NCBI GenBank assembly: GCA_016873995.1
Contig: VGVR01000004.1
Coordinates: 1 to 64,000 of the forward strand
Direction of reading: 5' to 3'
DNA: 64,000 nt
Source of the DNA: Gemmatimonadota bacterium
GTDB lineage: Bacteria; Gemmatimonadota; Gemmatimonadetes; Longimicrobiales; Gaopeijiaceae
Shown here: one piece after another, positions 44,919 to 53,665 of the stretch
How positions within the stretch are numbered: position 1 is the first letter of the stretch
Layout: each line of letters starts with the position of its first letter
Position numbers and translations under genes: made by a program
Notes under the pieces: model-generated
What the model saw: only the letters and a program-made list of their open reading frames with translations
What the model was told of the DNA's origin: nothing
The model's database searches: none

Positions 44919-45113
44919 ATGTCCGCTCCGGTCGTGCTGGTCGTCGAAGACAACGCCGAGCTGCGGGCCGTTCTCAAAATGGAGGACGAGGAGATCGTGG
45001 AGGCAACGCAGCGGGGCGTGCGCTCGCGGCTCTACGACCGCGGCCAGTACAGCCCCCGCCGCGAGCAGGTTACACACCACTTTCATTCCCTCCTCCAACG
45101 CTTCCTGCCGTGA
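44919..45113 (+). pseudogene. Chimeric remnant: response-regulator start joined to a Rieske oxygenase tail
   Basis: This 64-codon ORF has two unrelated parts. Codons 1-20 (MSAPVVLVVEDNAELRAVLK) match the first strand and acidic pocket of CheY-type receivers. Codons 21-64 (EDEEIVEATQRGVRSRLYD, QVTHHFHSLLQRFL) match the C-terminal end of ring-hydroxylating (Rieske) oxygenase alpha subunits, as I know the family. The join is near 44977, and the lost middle would be over 1.5 kb. Its TGA overlaps the next gene's GTG, so translation coupling survives. Confidence 0.65.
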
Positions 45114-45658
45114 CCAAATTGCCTCCACGCATCATCGCGGTGGGCCTGCTCCTCGCGCTCGGGCTCACGCCCCAGCTGCTGCGCGCCCAGTTTCGAGACC
45201 CCACCGGACCGGACCGACAGGGCGGACCCGCAGGTTGGGCGCCCGTCGCGGTCGGCGCCCGCGTCGGATTCGACAACGCTCAATCGGAGCCTATGGTCGG
45301 GGCGCTCGTGCGCATCCCCGTGCTCCCGAGCGGGGCCGTGGAGCTGCTCCCGAACGTCGACGTCACCTTCCGCCCCGGCTTCAAGGAGTACCAGTTCAAC
45401 TTCGAGGCGGTGTATGTGTTGGGCGGCCGGCGCGGCGGCCTCTACTTCGGTGGCGGTGCGGGCTTCCGCAACTCCGTGTTCTCGCCCGACCCCACTGTGC
45501 CTCGACGAAACGAGGGCACGTACAGCATCGTTGCAGGAGTCCGCATTGGTAACCTCGGACGTATTCGTCCCGAGATCGAGTCGCGCTGGATCTTCCAGGA
45601 TGCGTTGATCCGCGACCCACGTCTGGTCGCCTTCGGAGTCAGCCTAGCCCTCTGGTGA
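45110..45658 (+). CDS. Predicted small outer-membrane beta-barrel
   Basis: The protein has 182 residues from GTG 45110: signal peptide 1-26 (PQLLRAQ), then about eight short amphipathic strands (GARVGFDNAQSEPMVGALVR, GGGAGFRNSVF) ending FGVSLALW with a C-terminal aromatic. It resembles 8-stranded OmpA/PagP-size barrels. GTGA overlap with the preceding chimeric ORF. Confidence 0.7.
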   Translation: MTKLPPRIIAVGLLLALGLTPQLLRAQFRDPTGPDRQGGPAGWAPVAVGARVGFDNAQSEPMVGALVRIPVLPSGAVELLPNVDVTFRPGFKEYQFNFEAVYVLGGRRGGLYFGGGAGFRNSVFSPDPTVPRRNEGTYSIVAGVRIGNLGRIRPEIESRWIFQDALIRDPRLVAFGVSLALW

Positions 45659-45745
45659 AATCCGGGCCTCTGTGCGGGGCGGGCGCCCGCGCGGTAGGTT
45701 GGCCGCCGACGATTCGTCTCGACCGATGACGCGGAGGTCGCTCGG

Positions 45746-47302
45746 GTGATCTGGCTCTGGGGATTCCTCGCATTCCTGCTCGGCAGCGTCGTCGTCTACG
45801 ACCTGGTGCAGAAGAAGCACGCGATCCTCCGCAACTTCCCCATCATCGGGCACTTCCGGTACCTCCTCGAGTCCGTGGGGCCGGAGCTCCGCCAGTACAT
45901 CGTCACATCCAACGACGAGGAGCGTCCCTTCTCGCGCGACCAGCGTGGGTGGATCTACGCGTCCGCCAAACGCGCGAACAACTACGTGGGCTTCGGTACG
46001 GACAACGACCTCGAGAGGTCGTCGAACTACCTGATCATCAAGCACCACACCCTCGGTCGCATGGACACGCACCACGACGAGGAGAAGGACCCCAACTACC
46101 GTCTGCCCTGCGCCAAGGTGCTCGGCGCCCACCGAGAACGCCGTCGAGCGTTTCGGCCGGATTCGGTCGTGAACGTGAGCGCCATGAGCTACGGGGCGCT
46201 GTCACACGCCGCGGTCGAGGCCCTCAACCGAGGGGCCGCCATCTGTGGGTGCCTGCAGAACACTGGCGAAGGAGGCATCTCGCCCTACCACCTGAAGGGC
46301 GGCGACCTCATCTGGCAGATCGGGACGGGGTACTTCGGCTGCCGCAGCACCGACGGCGGCTTCGACCGGGCCGAGTTCTTGCGCAAGGTCGAGGCACATC
46401 CGATCCGAGCCATCGAGATCAAGCTCAGCCAAGGCGCCAAGCCGGGCCTCGGCGGCGTGCTCCCGGGCGCGAAGGTAACCGCAGAGATCGCGGCCATCCG
46501 CGGCGTGCCCCGGGGCCAGAGCGTGATCAGCCCCGCGAGCCACCGGGCCTTCCGCAACGTCGACCAGCTGCTCGACTTCGTGGAGGACCTGGCGGATGCG
46601 AGCGGCCTACCGGTGGGCATCAAATCCGCGGTAGGTCAGATGGGGATGTGGCGAGAGCTCGCAGACCGGATGGCCTCCGAGCAGCGCGGCGTCGACTTCA
46701 TCAACATCGATGGCGGCGAAGGCGGAACCGGTGCGGCCCCGTTCGCCTTCAGCGATCACGTGTCGCTGCCGTTCAAGATCGGCTTCAGCCGCGTGTACAA
46801 GACCTTCGCCGAGCGCGGCGTGCATCAGGACGTCGTCTGGATCGGAGCCGGCAAGCTCGGCTTCCCGGACACTGCTCTGCTCGCCTTCTGCCTCGGCGCC
46901 GACATGGTGAACGTGGCCCGCGAGGCGATGATGGCGATCGGCTGCATCCAGGCGCAGCGATGCCACACGGGCCACTGCCCGACCGGCGTCGCCACGCAGA
47001 ACAAATGGCTGGTGCGCGGCCTCGATCCCACCCACAAGGCTGCGCGTCTCGCCAACTACGTGATCTCGCTGCGCAAAGAGCTCATCCGCCTCAGCCATGC
47101 ATGCGGCGTCGATCACCCGGCACTCCTGAACGCCGACCACATGGAGATCATCGACGGCGAGTTCGGCAGCCGCCCTCTCCGCGAGGTCTTCGGCTACGAG
47201 AAGGGTTGGGAGATGCCGACTCCCGAGAACGCCGCCGCCCTGCGCGCCCTCATGGGCGGTGGCGGCGACACCGGCGAGCCCGGAGTCTACGTAGAGCCGT
47301 AG
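45746..47302 (+). CDS. FMN-binding glutamate synthase-family protein, membrane-anchored
   Basis: The protein has 518 residues from GTG 45746. An N-terminal membrane helix (about 2-20) is followed by a GltB-like FMN/iron-sulfur domain: GEGGISPYHLKGGDLIWQIG, AIEIKLSQGAKPGLGGVLPG, FINIDGGEGGTGAAP and GCIQAQRCHTGHCPTGVATQ with three Cys of the 3Fe-4S cluster. Such stand-alone proteins lack the glutaminase domain, so the real substrate is unknown. Confidence 0.88.
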   Translation: MIWLWGFLAFLLGSVVVYDLVQKKHAILRNFPIIGHFRYLLESVGPELRQYIVTSNDEERPFSRDQRGWIYASAKRANNYVGFGTDNDLERSSNYLIIKHHTLGRMDTHHDEEKDPNYRLPCAKVLGAHRERRRAFRPDSVVNVSAMSYGALSHAAVEALNRGAAICGCLQNTGEGGISPYHLKGGDLIWQIGTGYFGCRSTDGGFDRAEFLRKVEAHPIRAIEIKLSQGAKPGLGGVLPGAKVTAEIAAIRGVPRGQSVISPASHRAFRNVDQLLDFVEDLADASGLPVGIKSAVGQMGMWRELADRMASEQRGVDFINIDGGEGGTGAAPFAFSDHVSLPFKIGFSRVYKTFAERGVHQDVVWIGAGKLGFPDTALLAFCLGADMVNVAREAMMAIGCIQAQRCHTGHCPTGVATQNKWLVRGLDPTHKAARLANYVISLRKELIRLSHACGVDHPALLNADHMEIIDGEFGSRPLREVFGYEKGWEMPTPENAAALRALMGGGGDTGEPGVYVEP

Positions 47303-47385
47303 GGGCTCGTCCGCGCCCCCGCCTGCCATCGGTGGTCGCCGGCGGCGGGGGCCGTCGGGCTATGCGACCGCCACGGGCTCCCCGA

Positions 47386-47970
47386 TCAGAGCGCCTCCAG
47401 CTCCTTACGCGCGCGATCGAGGATCTCGCGCACGCGCTCCGTCTTCTCGAAGCCCGAACGCGCGGCAGCCTTGAAGGCGGCCTTGGAGAGGCGACCCCAG
47501 CTCCCCCAGATCTCCGCGGTCTCGGGCCCCATGCTACCGCCCCAGTCCTTCCACCCGTGTGCCCGCTCCCAGATGTGCTCGGTGTCGTCGTGGTGGTGAA
47601 CCAGCTCCTCCCTACCGGCATCCGTCAGGTGGTAGGTCTTCTTCCCTTCGACTTCCTCGCTGCGCACGAGACCTTCGTCCTCGAGCTGCTGGAGTACCGG
47701 ATAGACGGTGCCCGCGCTCGCCCGATACATGCCACCCGAACGCTCCTCGAGTCGCTTCATCAGCTCGTAGCCATGGGCGGGCGAGTCTTTCAGGAGGGAC
47801 AGCAACGCGAGACGGACCTCACCCTGCCCGAAGAACCGCCGACCGGGGCCCCGGCGCGGACGATGCCCACGCCGGCGCGGGCCCGAGCCCGAGTCCCAAT
47901 CGAAGAGCGAGTCAGCGAACTGGTCGAACCAGTCGAATGGCCCACCGCGACGTCCACGGCACTGCCTCAT
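47386..47970 (-). CDS. PadR-family transcriptional regulator
   Basis: The protein has 194 residues. After a basic, Gly/Arg-rich N-terminus comes the PadR winged helix (about 50-125): LALLSLLKDSPAHGYELMKR, SAGTVYPVLQQLEDEGLVRS and GKKTYHLTDAGREELV. The C-terminus is helical. ATG 47970 follows GGGAGG at a good distance. It lies downstream of the DNA glycosylase gene on the same strand but with its own AT-rich upstream region. Confidence 0.88.
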   Translation of the reverse strand: MRQCRGRRGGPFDWFDQFADSLFDWDSGSGPRRRGHRPRRGPGRRFFGQGEVRLALLSLLKDSPAHGYELMKRLEERSGGMYRASAGTVYPVLQQLEDEGLVRSEEVEGKKTYHLTDAGREELVHHHDDTEHIWERAHGWKDWGGSMGPETAEIWGSWGRLSKAAFKAAARSGFEKTERVREILDRARKELEAL

Positions 47971-48020
47971 ATCCCAACCTCCCATGCGGCATCCGGTATG
48001 TCGATCCGGACACGCCAATA

Positions 48021-48060
48021 TGTTTTACAGTGTATCGCACGATATATCTGACGGAGGGTG
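48021..48060 (-). promoter_or_regulatory. AT-rich control region of the padR gene with inverted repeat
   Basis: TATCG-CA-CGATA (48033-48044) is a short perfect inverted repeat inside an AT-rich patch. TACACT on the minus strand could be a -10 box. PadR proteins often bind such repeats and repress themselves. Confidence 0.35.
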
Positions 48061-48133
48061 CCGGCAAGGGGTTGTAGACGGAGTCGACGTGGCCGAGCAA
48101 ATGGGCGCAGAGTCCAACGCCGCCGGCTCGAGC

Positions 48134-49033
48134 CTACTTCGCGCGCAGCTCCTCGAGCTCCTCGAGCGTGCGGGGCCAGTCGTCGCCGAGCAAACGCGAC
48201 ATGCCGCGGTCCGCCAACACCTTCCCCCCGGTCTGGCAGGTGGCGCAGTAGTTCGTCTCGTGCCCGGCGTACTTGATGCGCTGAATGGGCGATCCGCAGC
48301 GGGGACAGGGCTGGCCGTACTTCCCGTGCGCGGCCATGGCCGGGTGGAAGGCGGTGATCTTCTCGGGGAATCGATCCCCGAACTCGGACCGGAGTCGCTC
48401 GGTCCACTCGGTGAGTGAAGCACGCGTGACTTCGTGAAGGCGTGCGAGCTCGTCGCGCGACAGGCGACTCGTCAGCTGCAGCGGCGAGAGGCCGGCGAAC
48501 AGCAGGATCTCGTCCGAATGCGCGTTGCCGATGCCAGAGAGCACACGCGGGTCGGTGAGGGCCCGCTTGAGCGTGCGGTTCTCTCGCGTGAGCGCCCGGG
48601 CGAACTCGTCGAGCGTCGCGCGCATCACGTCGATGCCGCCTGGGTCGAGGTCGGCGAGTCCGGCTCGTCCCCGCACCACGTGGAGCGAGGCGCGCTTCTG
48701 CGTCGACTGCTCGGTGAGCAGCACCGACCCGTGCGCGAAGTCGATCGCTCCATGCGCGCGCTTCTTCGGCACGGCCGCGCCAGCCTTCGCCCACTTGAAG
48801 CGCCCCGTGAGCATCAGATGGAAGACGAGGAAGAGGTCGTCCTCCAGTGCCCAGACCACGCGCTTGCCGAGACGCTCGAGCCCGATCACCAGGAGGCCTT
48901 CGACGGCCGACACCGGTGGGTCCCATGTGCGCAGCAAGGAGGGCGAGCGCAGACGAACGCGCTCGACCCGGTGTCCCAGGATCAGGCGCTCGAAGCCCTC
49001 GATGTAGGCGGTGATCTCAGGGAGCTCGGGCAC
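48134..49033 (-). CDS. mutM: Formamidopyrimidine-DNA glycosylase (Fpg/Nei family)
   Basis: The protein has 299 residues. MPELPE gives the catalytic N-terminal Pro and Glu; VFHLMLTGRFKWAK, VLSGIGNAHSDEILLFA (helix-two-turn-helix) and the zinc finger CPRCGSPI with YCATCQTGGKVL complete the fold. It excises oxidised bases. A zinc finger is present, and the last 25 residues are an acidic extension past the usual end. Fpg and Nei cannot be told apart with certainty; the symbol is provisional. Confidence 0.88.
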   Translation of the reverse strand: MPELPEITAYIEGFERLILGHRVERVRLRSPSLLRTWDPPVSAVEGLLVIGLERLGKRVVWALEDDLFLVFHLMLTGRFKWAKAGAAVPKKRAHGAIDFAHGSVLLTEQSTQKRASLHVVRGRAGLADLDPGGIDVMRATLDEFARALTRENRTLKRALTDPRVLSGIGNAHSDEILLFAGLSPLQLTSRLSRDELARLHEVTRASLTEWTERLRSEFGDRFPEKITAFHPAMAAHGKYGQPCPRCGSPIQRIKYAGHETNYCATCQTGGKVLADRGMSRLLGDDWPRTLEELEELRAK

Positions 49034-49107
49034 GCGTCGCTCCGCCGCCGCCCAATGAGAGTCGCCGCGTGGGACCGCGGATATCTCGCTTGACTACGGC
49101 CGGCTCG

Positions 49108-49488
49108 TCAGCGGGGGGCTTGCTGGAGGCTCCGGCGCTCGGTGATGTCGTCGCCGGTGCCCGCCTGGCCGTCCGGACCCATCGACCCGACGGTGTAGTC
49201 GCGCCGGCCGACCTGTAGGTACCAGGCGTTACCCAACGGATCGACCTCGGGACCCGCGTAGTCCCGACGGACCCAAGCTCCGAAGGTGTCCGCCGGCAGT
49301 CGCTCGGCGCGGCTGAGGCGCACATCGAGCTGGTCGGCCATGGCATCCAGACGACGAGGGACCAAACGCACCCCGATCGAGTCCATGATGGGCGTGATCG
49401 CCCTCGCCTGGAACTGCGCGCGGGTGCTCGGAACGGCCATGACCACGCCGAATGCGACGATGCAAAGCAGGATCAGCTTCTTGATCAT
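49108..49488 (-). CDS. Exported protein with GspG-like C-terminus
   Basis: The protein has 126 residues. A Lys-rich start and hydrophobic helix (MIKKLILLCIVAFGVVMAV) are followed by a soluble part ending WYLQVGRRDYTVGSMGPDGQ and AGTGDDITERR. The PDGxxGTGDDI loop resembles the calcium-binding C-terminal loop of GspG-type pseudopilins (DPxGNxYxYxSxGxDG). No prepilin GFTLxE cleavage motif is seen, so it may be a relative with a normal signal or anchor. Confidence 0.65.
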   Translation of the reverse strand: MIKKLILLCIVAFGVVMAVPSTRAQFQARAITPIMDSIGVRLVPRRLDAMADQLDVRLSRAERLPADTFGAWVRRDYAGPEVDPLGNAWYLQVGRRDYTVGSMGPDGQAGTGDDITERRSLQQAPR

Positions 49489-49556
49489 GGGCTACAACCT
49501 GACCGAAAGCGGGCTTGAGTGCCAGAAGAATCGTCAGGACCGCCATGCCTGCGCCC

Positions 49557-50318
49557 TCACGACGACAGGAAGGGCACCACCGCATCGCGCCACGCAGCCG
49601 GCGCCTCGAGGTGAACCGTGTGGCCGACCCCGGGAACCACGACCAAGCGAGCATCCGGCATGGCGCGGCACATCCGCTCGGCGATGTCCACATATCTCAC
49701 GTCGAGCTCGCCGACCAGGAGCAGCGTGGGCGTGTCGACGCGCGGAAGCTCGTCCCAGAGGGACGGAAGTCGCCCGGGGCTGAGCCCGGTGAGCGCAGCC
49801 GCGAGTGAGCGGGGGTCGTTCAGTCGCCTCGACGTGCGGTGGCTCGCCAAGAGTGCCGGATCGAGCCGCGCGCGCGAGGCGAAGAGCGGGAGCGACTCCC
49901 AATAGTCGACGAACCAGTCGACACCTTCGGCGACGATGCGCCCCGCGAGCTCCTCGTCGGCGGCCCGCCGGGCCGCGCGCTCGCCCTCGGATGCGAGACC
50001 GGGTGACGCCGACTCGAGCACCAGGCGGCGAACCCGCCCTGGGTATCGTACGGCGAAGTGGAGGGCGATCCTGCCGCCCATCGAGTAGCCCACCACGTCC
50101 TCGGGCCAGCGCCCCGCGCCCGCGACGCTGTCCACCGCAGCTTCGAGGGTGAAACGGCTCGGGTCGACCTCACCCGCTTCCGCTCCATGACCAGGCAGAT
50201 CCACGAGCACGGGGGTGAGTCCGGCCCCTGTGAGGTCGTCGACCAGGCGCGCCCCCCACGAGGCGGAGGACCCGGCGAACCCATGCAGGAGAACGGGAAA
50301 GCGAACTCCGCCACTCAC
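49557..50318 (-). CDS. menH: MenH-like alpha/beta hydrolase
   Basis: The protein has 253 residues from GTG 50318. FPVLLHGFAGSSASWGARLV (oxyanion loop), EDVVGYSMGGRIALHFAVRY (Ser nucleophile), YWESLPLFASRARLDPALL and a late His in VVVPGVGHTVHLEAP match SHCHC synthase MenH, which eliminates pyruvate between MenD and MenC. It is 12 kb from the men operon, so the assignment rests on motifs only; a general hydrolase is possible. It is divergent from the SDR gene by 38 bases. Confidence 0.7.
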   Translation of the reverse strand: MSGGVRFPVLLHGFAGSSASWGARLVDDLTGAGLTPVLVDLPGHGAEAGEVDPSRFTLEAAVDSVAGAGRWPEDVVGYSMGGRIALHFAVRYPGRVRRLVLESASPGLASEGERAARRAADEELAGRIVAEGVDWFVDYWESLPLFASRARLDPALLASHRTSRRLNDPRSLAAALTGLSPGRLPSLWDELPRVDTPTLLLVGELDVRYVDIAERMCRAMPDARLVVVPGVGHTVHLEAPAAWRDAVVPFLSS

Positions 50319-50356
50319 GGGTTGCTCCCGAGCGTCGAGCGGTCGAGGTTGCAGCG

Positions 50357-50962
50357 ATGCGAATTCTCGTCGTGGGTGCCACCGGCACGATCGGCAGCGC
50401 CGTCGCAGCGGCACTGGTCGCGCGCGGCCACGAAGTCGTCGGCGCTGGGGCTTCGCGAGGGGAGCTGACGGTGGACATCGCGGACCCGGCGTCCATCGAG
50501 CGACTCTACGCCGCTGCGCTCCCGCTGGACGGCGTCGTGTGCGCCGCCGGCAAGGCCGAATTCGGCAAGCTCGACGGTCTCTCCGACGAGGCTTTCGCCG
50601 CGAGCCTGGCGAGCAAGCTCATGGGCCAGGTGAACCTGGTGAGACGGGGTATCGGGCGAGTCCGAGAGGGCGGCTCCTTCACGCTCACGAGCGGTGGCCT
50701 GTCGCAGAAGCCTGCACCCGGCTCCGTGGCGGTCTCGCTGACGGGGGCCGGCGTCGAGGCCTTCGTGCGCGCGGCGGCGATCGATCTCGCGGGGCGCTAC
50801 CGCATCAACGGCGTCAGCCCGGGATGGGTCGCGGAGTCTCGCGTGCGGGCCGGGCTCCCGCCGACGCCAGGGATCTGGGCGCGGGACCTCGCGGAGCGCT
50901 ACGTCGCCCTGGTGGAAGGCGACGTCACGGGCCAGGTCGTGAGCGCGGAGCGCTCGCCGTAA
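50357..50962 (+). CDS. Short-chain dehydrogenase-like protein without catalytic Tyr/Lys
   Basis: The protein has 201 residues. The Rossmann start MRILVVGATGTIGSAVAAAL and DGVVCAAGKAEFGKL fit short SDR proteins. The usual YxxxK is missing: the region reads VAVSLTGAGVEAFVRAAA. It therefore may not act as a normal oxidoreductase. Short SDRs of this size occur widely without assigned function. Confidence 0.8.
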   Translation: MRILVVGATGTIGSAVAAALVARGHEVVGAGASRGELTVDIADPASIERLYAAALPLDGVVCAAGKAEFGKLDGLSDEAFAASLASKLMGQVNLVRRGIGRVREGGSFTLTSGGLSQKPAPGSVAVSLTGAGVEAFVRAAAIDLAGRYRINGVSPGWVAESRVRAGLPPTPGIWARDLAERYVALVEGDVTGQVVSAERSP

Positions 50963-51010
50963 ACGGACGGGTGGTGCCTGCCGGAGCATCCCCACCCGCA
51001 CGCCCCCAGA

Positions 51011-51448
51011 CTAGATCCGCTGGTGATCCGCGCGCCAGCTGCGAACGGCGCGTTTGATCTGCTTCCGGTCCGTCATCCCTTGGTCGAGCACGCGGCGTAC
51101 CAGCTCGGCCAGCTCCTCGTCGGAGGCGAACCGCAACCCCACGAGCTGGCTGGTGGTGAGCTCCGGGATGCGAGCGCGCAGGTCGGGAGGGAGGATGCGC
51201 TCCATGCGCAGACGCTCTTCCAGGCGGATCAACCGATCCTGGACCCCTAGGGGGAAGAAGCGAAGGAGGAAGCCTGCGAGTACCACGCCCACGGCGAACA
51301 GCGCGAACACGAGTCGGTCGACGCTGAAGTCCGACGCAGCTCGAAAGCCGAACCAGAGGGTCGGGAGGACGAGCAGCGCCGTCATCCAATAGTGGTACGC
51401 TGGAACGAATTTCGCGTGGTGTTCGAAGGACTGCGTAGGATCGCTCAT
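51011..51448 (-). CDS. DUF6526-like membrane protein
   Basis: The protein has 145 residues: two membrane helices (about 18-36 and 45-65, WMTALLVLPTLWFGFR and VFALFAVGVVLAGFLLRF), then a cytoplasmic region (DRLIRLEERLRMERILPPDL, ELTTSQLVGLRFASDEELAE, TDRKQIKRAVRSWRADHQRI). It resembles DUF6526 proteins of unknown function. ATG 51448. It is divergent from the oxoamine synthase gene. Confidence 0.7.
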   Translation of the reverse strand: MSDPTQSFEHHAKFVPAYHYWMTALLVLPTLWFGFRAASDFSVDRLVFALFAVGVVLAGFLLRFFPLGVQDRLIRLEERLRMERILPPDLRARIPELTTSQLVGLRFASDEELAELVRRVLDQGMTDRKQIKRAVRSWRADHQRI

Positions 51449-51627
51449 GCGTGGCTCCGGCAACGGGCGGGATGGTTCGGAGCAACGTAGTAGGTGGGGG
51501 TGCAGCGACCAAGCCGGTGGCCGTAGGGGCGGCCGGCGGGAGGTTGCGTCACGATCTCCTTGCTGGTCCGACCCTTTTTCGGGAGATTGGCGTTTCGGTC
51601 AAAGAAGCCTAGGAGACGGGTATCTTG

Positions 51628-52989
51628 ATGTCCGACATGAACAAATACAGTTCCATCCCGCGTGCGACGACGGAGGCTTCGGCCCCGGTCCGGCGGTTGG
51701 AGGTGGACGAGCTGGATGCGTCCCGCCCAACCGTGCCGGCTGCGATGGAATACGACTATACGAATTTCTATTTCGGGGCCGGCGACGATGCCTTCGCGCT
51801 GCTCGCGCCGTTCGACGACTGGTGGAGCCAAGTCCAGCCAGCAGGCTACTACCTCTACGAGCTGCCTCTCCACAGCGCTCCGGGAACCCGTGTCGACGTC
51901 AAGGACACGAAGACGGGCGAGATCCGGCGTAACCTGGTCAACTTCGCCTCCTACAACTACCTCGGCCTCTCGTATCGCCCGGAGGTCAAGGCCGCGATCA
52001 AGGAAGCTGCGGATATCTACGGCGGCGGCTCGTCGGGCTCGCCGATTCTGAGCGGCACCACCGAGCTGCACCGCGCCTTCACCGAGGAAGTGGCGGCCTT
52101 CAAGGGCAAAGAGGCATCGCTCGTCTTCCCCACGGGATACAGCGCCAACGTCGGCACCATCGCCGGCCTCATGCGCTCCGGCGACCTGATCGTCGCCGAC
52201 CAGTTCGCGCATGCGAGCATCGTCGACGGGATGATCCTCTCGAAGGCGAAGTCGCGTTTCTTCCGCCACAACCGGGCGGACGACCTCGATCGCAAGCTCG
52301 CCGGCTTCGCCGGTAAGAAGCTCGTCATCGTCGAAGGCGTCTATTCGATGGATGGCGACGTGCCACCGCTGGCCGAGCTCATCGAGGTCTGCAAGAAGCA
52401 CGGCGCGCGCCTGATGATCGACGAGGCGCACTCGGCCTTCGTGTTCGGGCCCAGCGGGAAGGGCGTGGCCGAGGCGCAGGGGGTCGACGAAGAGATCGAC
52501 ATCCACCTCGGCACGTTCTCCAAAAGCCTGGGCGGCCAGGGCGGGTACGTCACTGGTTCCCGGAAGCTGATCAACTACCTGCGCGGCTTCTCGCGCTCGC
52601 GCTTCTTCTCCTGCGCGCTCTCTCCCGTCGTGGTCGCCGGGCTCCGCAAGTCGCTCGAGCTCGTGCAGAGCGAGCCGCACCTCCGCGACAAGTTGTGGCG
52701 GAACGTCGCGCGCATGCAGCAGCTGCTCGCTGAGCGCGGCGTTCCCTTCGGCGAGTCGACCTCACAGGTGATCCCGATCATGATCCGCGACGACGCGCGC
52801 ATCTTCATGATCGGCGAGGAGATCTTCCGCGATGGAGTTTTCATCAACCCGGTGCGGTATCCGGCGGTTGGCAAGCACAAGTCGCGATTCCGCATGTCGA
52901 TCTCGGCTGCGCACACGGACCAGGACCTCGAGGAGGGCGCGGAGACCATCGCCCGCGTGCTCCGGAAGTACGGGATATGCCAGTCGTAG
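51628..52989 (+). CDS. Alpha-oxoamine synthase (PLP, KBL/BioF/serine palmitoyltransferase-like)
   Basis: The protein has 453 residues from ATG 51628. An extra N-terminal segment of about 70 residues precedes the fold: NFASYNYLGLSYRPEVKAAI, SSGSPILSGTTELHRAF, MIDEAHSAFVFGPSG and HLGTFSKSLGGQGGYVTGS, whose Lys binds PLP. The family condenses acyl-CoA with an amino acid (Gly, Ala or Ser). The next gene overlaps and is an acetoacetate-decarboxylase-like protein, so the pair probably share a pathway. Substrate unknown; 8-amino-7-oxononanoate and sphingoid roles are both possible. Confidence 0.85.
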   Translation: MSDMNKYSSIPRATTEASAPVRRLEVDELDASRPTVPAAMEYDYTNFYFGAGDDAFALLAPFDDWWSQVQPAGYYLYELPLHSAPGTRVDVKDTKTGEIRRNLVNFASYNYLGLSYRPEVKAAIKEAADIYGGGSSGSPILSGTTELHRAFTEEVAAFKGKEASLVFPTGYSANVGTIAGLMRSGDLIVADQFAHASIVDGMILSKAKSRFFRHNRADDLDRKLAGFAGKKLVIVEGVYSMDGDVPPLAELIEVCKKHGARLMIDEAHSAFVFGPSGKGVAEAQGVDEEIDIHLGTFSKSLGGQGGYVTGSRKLINYLRGFSRSRFFSCALSPVVVAGLRKSLELVQSEPHLRDKLWRNVARMQQLLAERGVPFGESTSQVIPIMIRDDARIFMIGEEIFRDGVFINPVRYPAVGKHKSRFRMSISAAHTDQDLEEGAETIARVLRKYGICQS

Positions 52990-53642
52990 GGAGCTACCGC
53001 TTCCAGACCGGGGTCAGCGCCTTCTTCGAGATGGCCACCGCGGATGCGCGGGCCGTGTTGCCGTCGCATCTAGAGCCTATCGAGGTGCGTCACGAGCGCA
53101 GCGTGCTGTCGGTGAGCGCGTTCCTGTTCGACGACAGCGTCGTGGGTCCGTACACCGAGGTGATGTTCGCCGTCATCGTGCCACCATCGGTGGCGGCTTG
53201 GGGCGAGCACGCCAAGGCCGGACTCTACCCCTTCCTGTGCGCCACCAGCTCGGCGGAAGCGCGGCGCATCAAGGCCGAGCGCTTCCATTTCCCGTATCAC
53301 GAGCAGAGCATCGACGCGCAGTTCATCGAGACGGCCGACCGGGTTCGCATCCGCGTGTTCGGGGCGGGAGCTCCCATCCTCGATCTGAGCGTGACGCCGG
53401 AGTCGTGGGAGACGACGACGCACCTGCTGCAGGGCTTCATGATGAACGGCGATGAGCGCCTGCGGACGATGTTGCACATCAGTGGCGACTACACGGTGCA
53501 CGAGAACGAGCGCGGTGACATGAAGCTCTTCCCGCATCCGTTCACGAACGCGCTCCTGCGCCAGGACGTGTCCCCCTATCCGTTCCGCGAGCACTGGTTC
53601 AAGAACGGAACCGAGGTCTTCCACAAGCTCGAGGCGTTCTAG
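52977..53642 (+). CDS. Acetoacetate decarboxylase-like protein
   Basis: The protein has 221 residues. It resembles the ADC fold (VLPSHLEPIEVRHERSVLSV, FAVIVPPSVAAWGEHAKAGL, FLCATSSAEARRIKAERFHF, LLQGFMMNGDERLRTMLHIS). I cannot pin down the catalytic Lys of true acetoacetate decarboxylases; a Lys occurs in EARRIKAE. It overlaps the oxoamine synthase by 13 bases, so the two are tightly coupled. It may act on a beta-keto product of the synthase, which is an inference. Confidence 0.7.
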   Translation: MPVVGSYRFQTGVSAFFEMATADARAVLPSHLEPIEVRHERSVLSVSAFLFDDSVVGPYTEVMFAVIVPPSVAAWGEHAKAGLYPFLCATSSAEARRIKAERFHFPYHEQSIDAQFIETADRVRIRVFGAGAPILDLSVTPESWETTTHLLQGFMMNGDERLRTMLHISGDYTVHENERGDMKLFPHPFTNALLRQDVSPYPFREHWFKNGTEVFHKLEAF

Positions 53643-53665
53643 CCGAGCCCAGCGGAGGCCGACGG

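Noticed and set aside
46202-48051. Long open frames on both strands through many genes (for example 45949-48051).
   Set aside because: They are shadows caused by high GC; the true frames carry clear domains.
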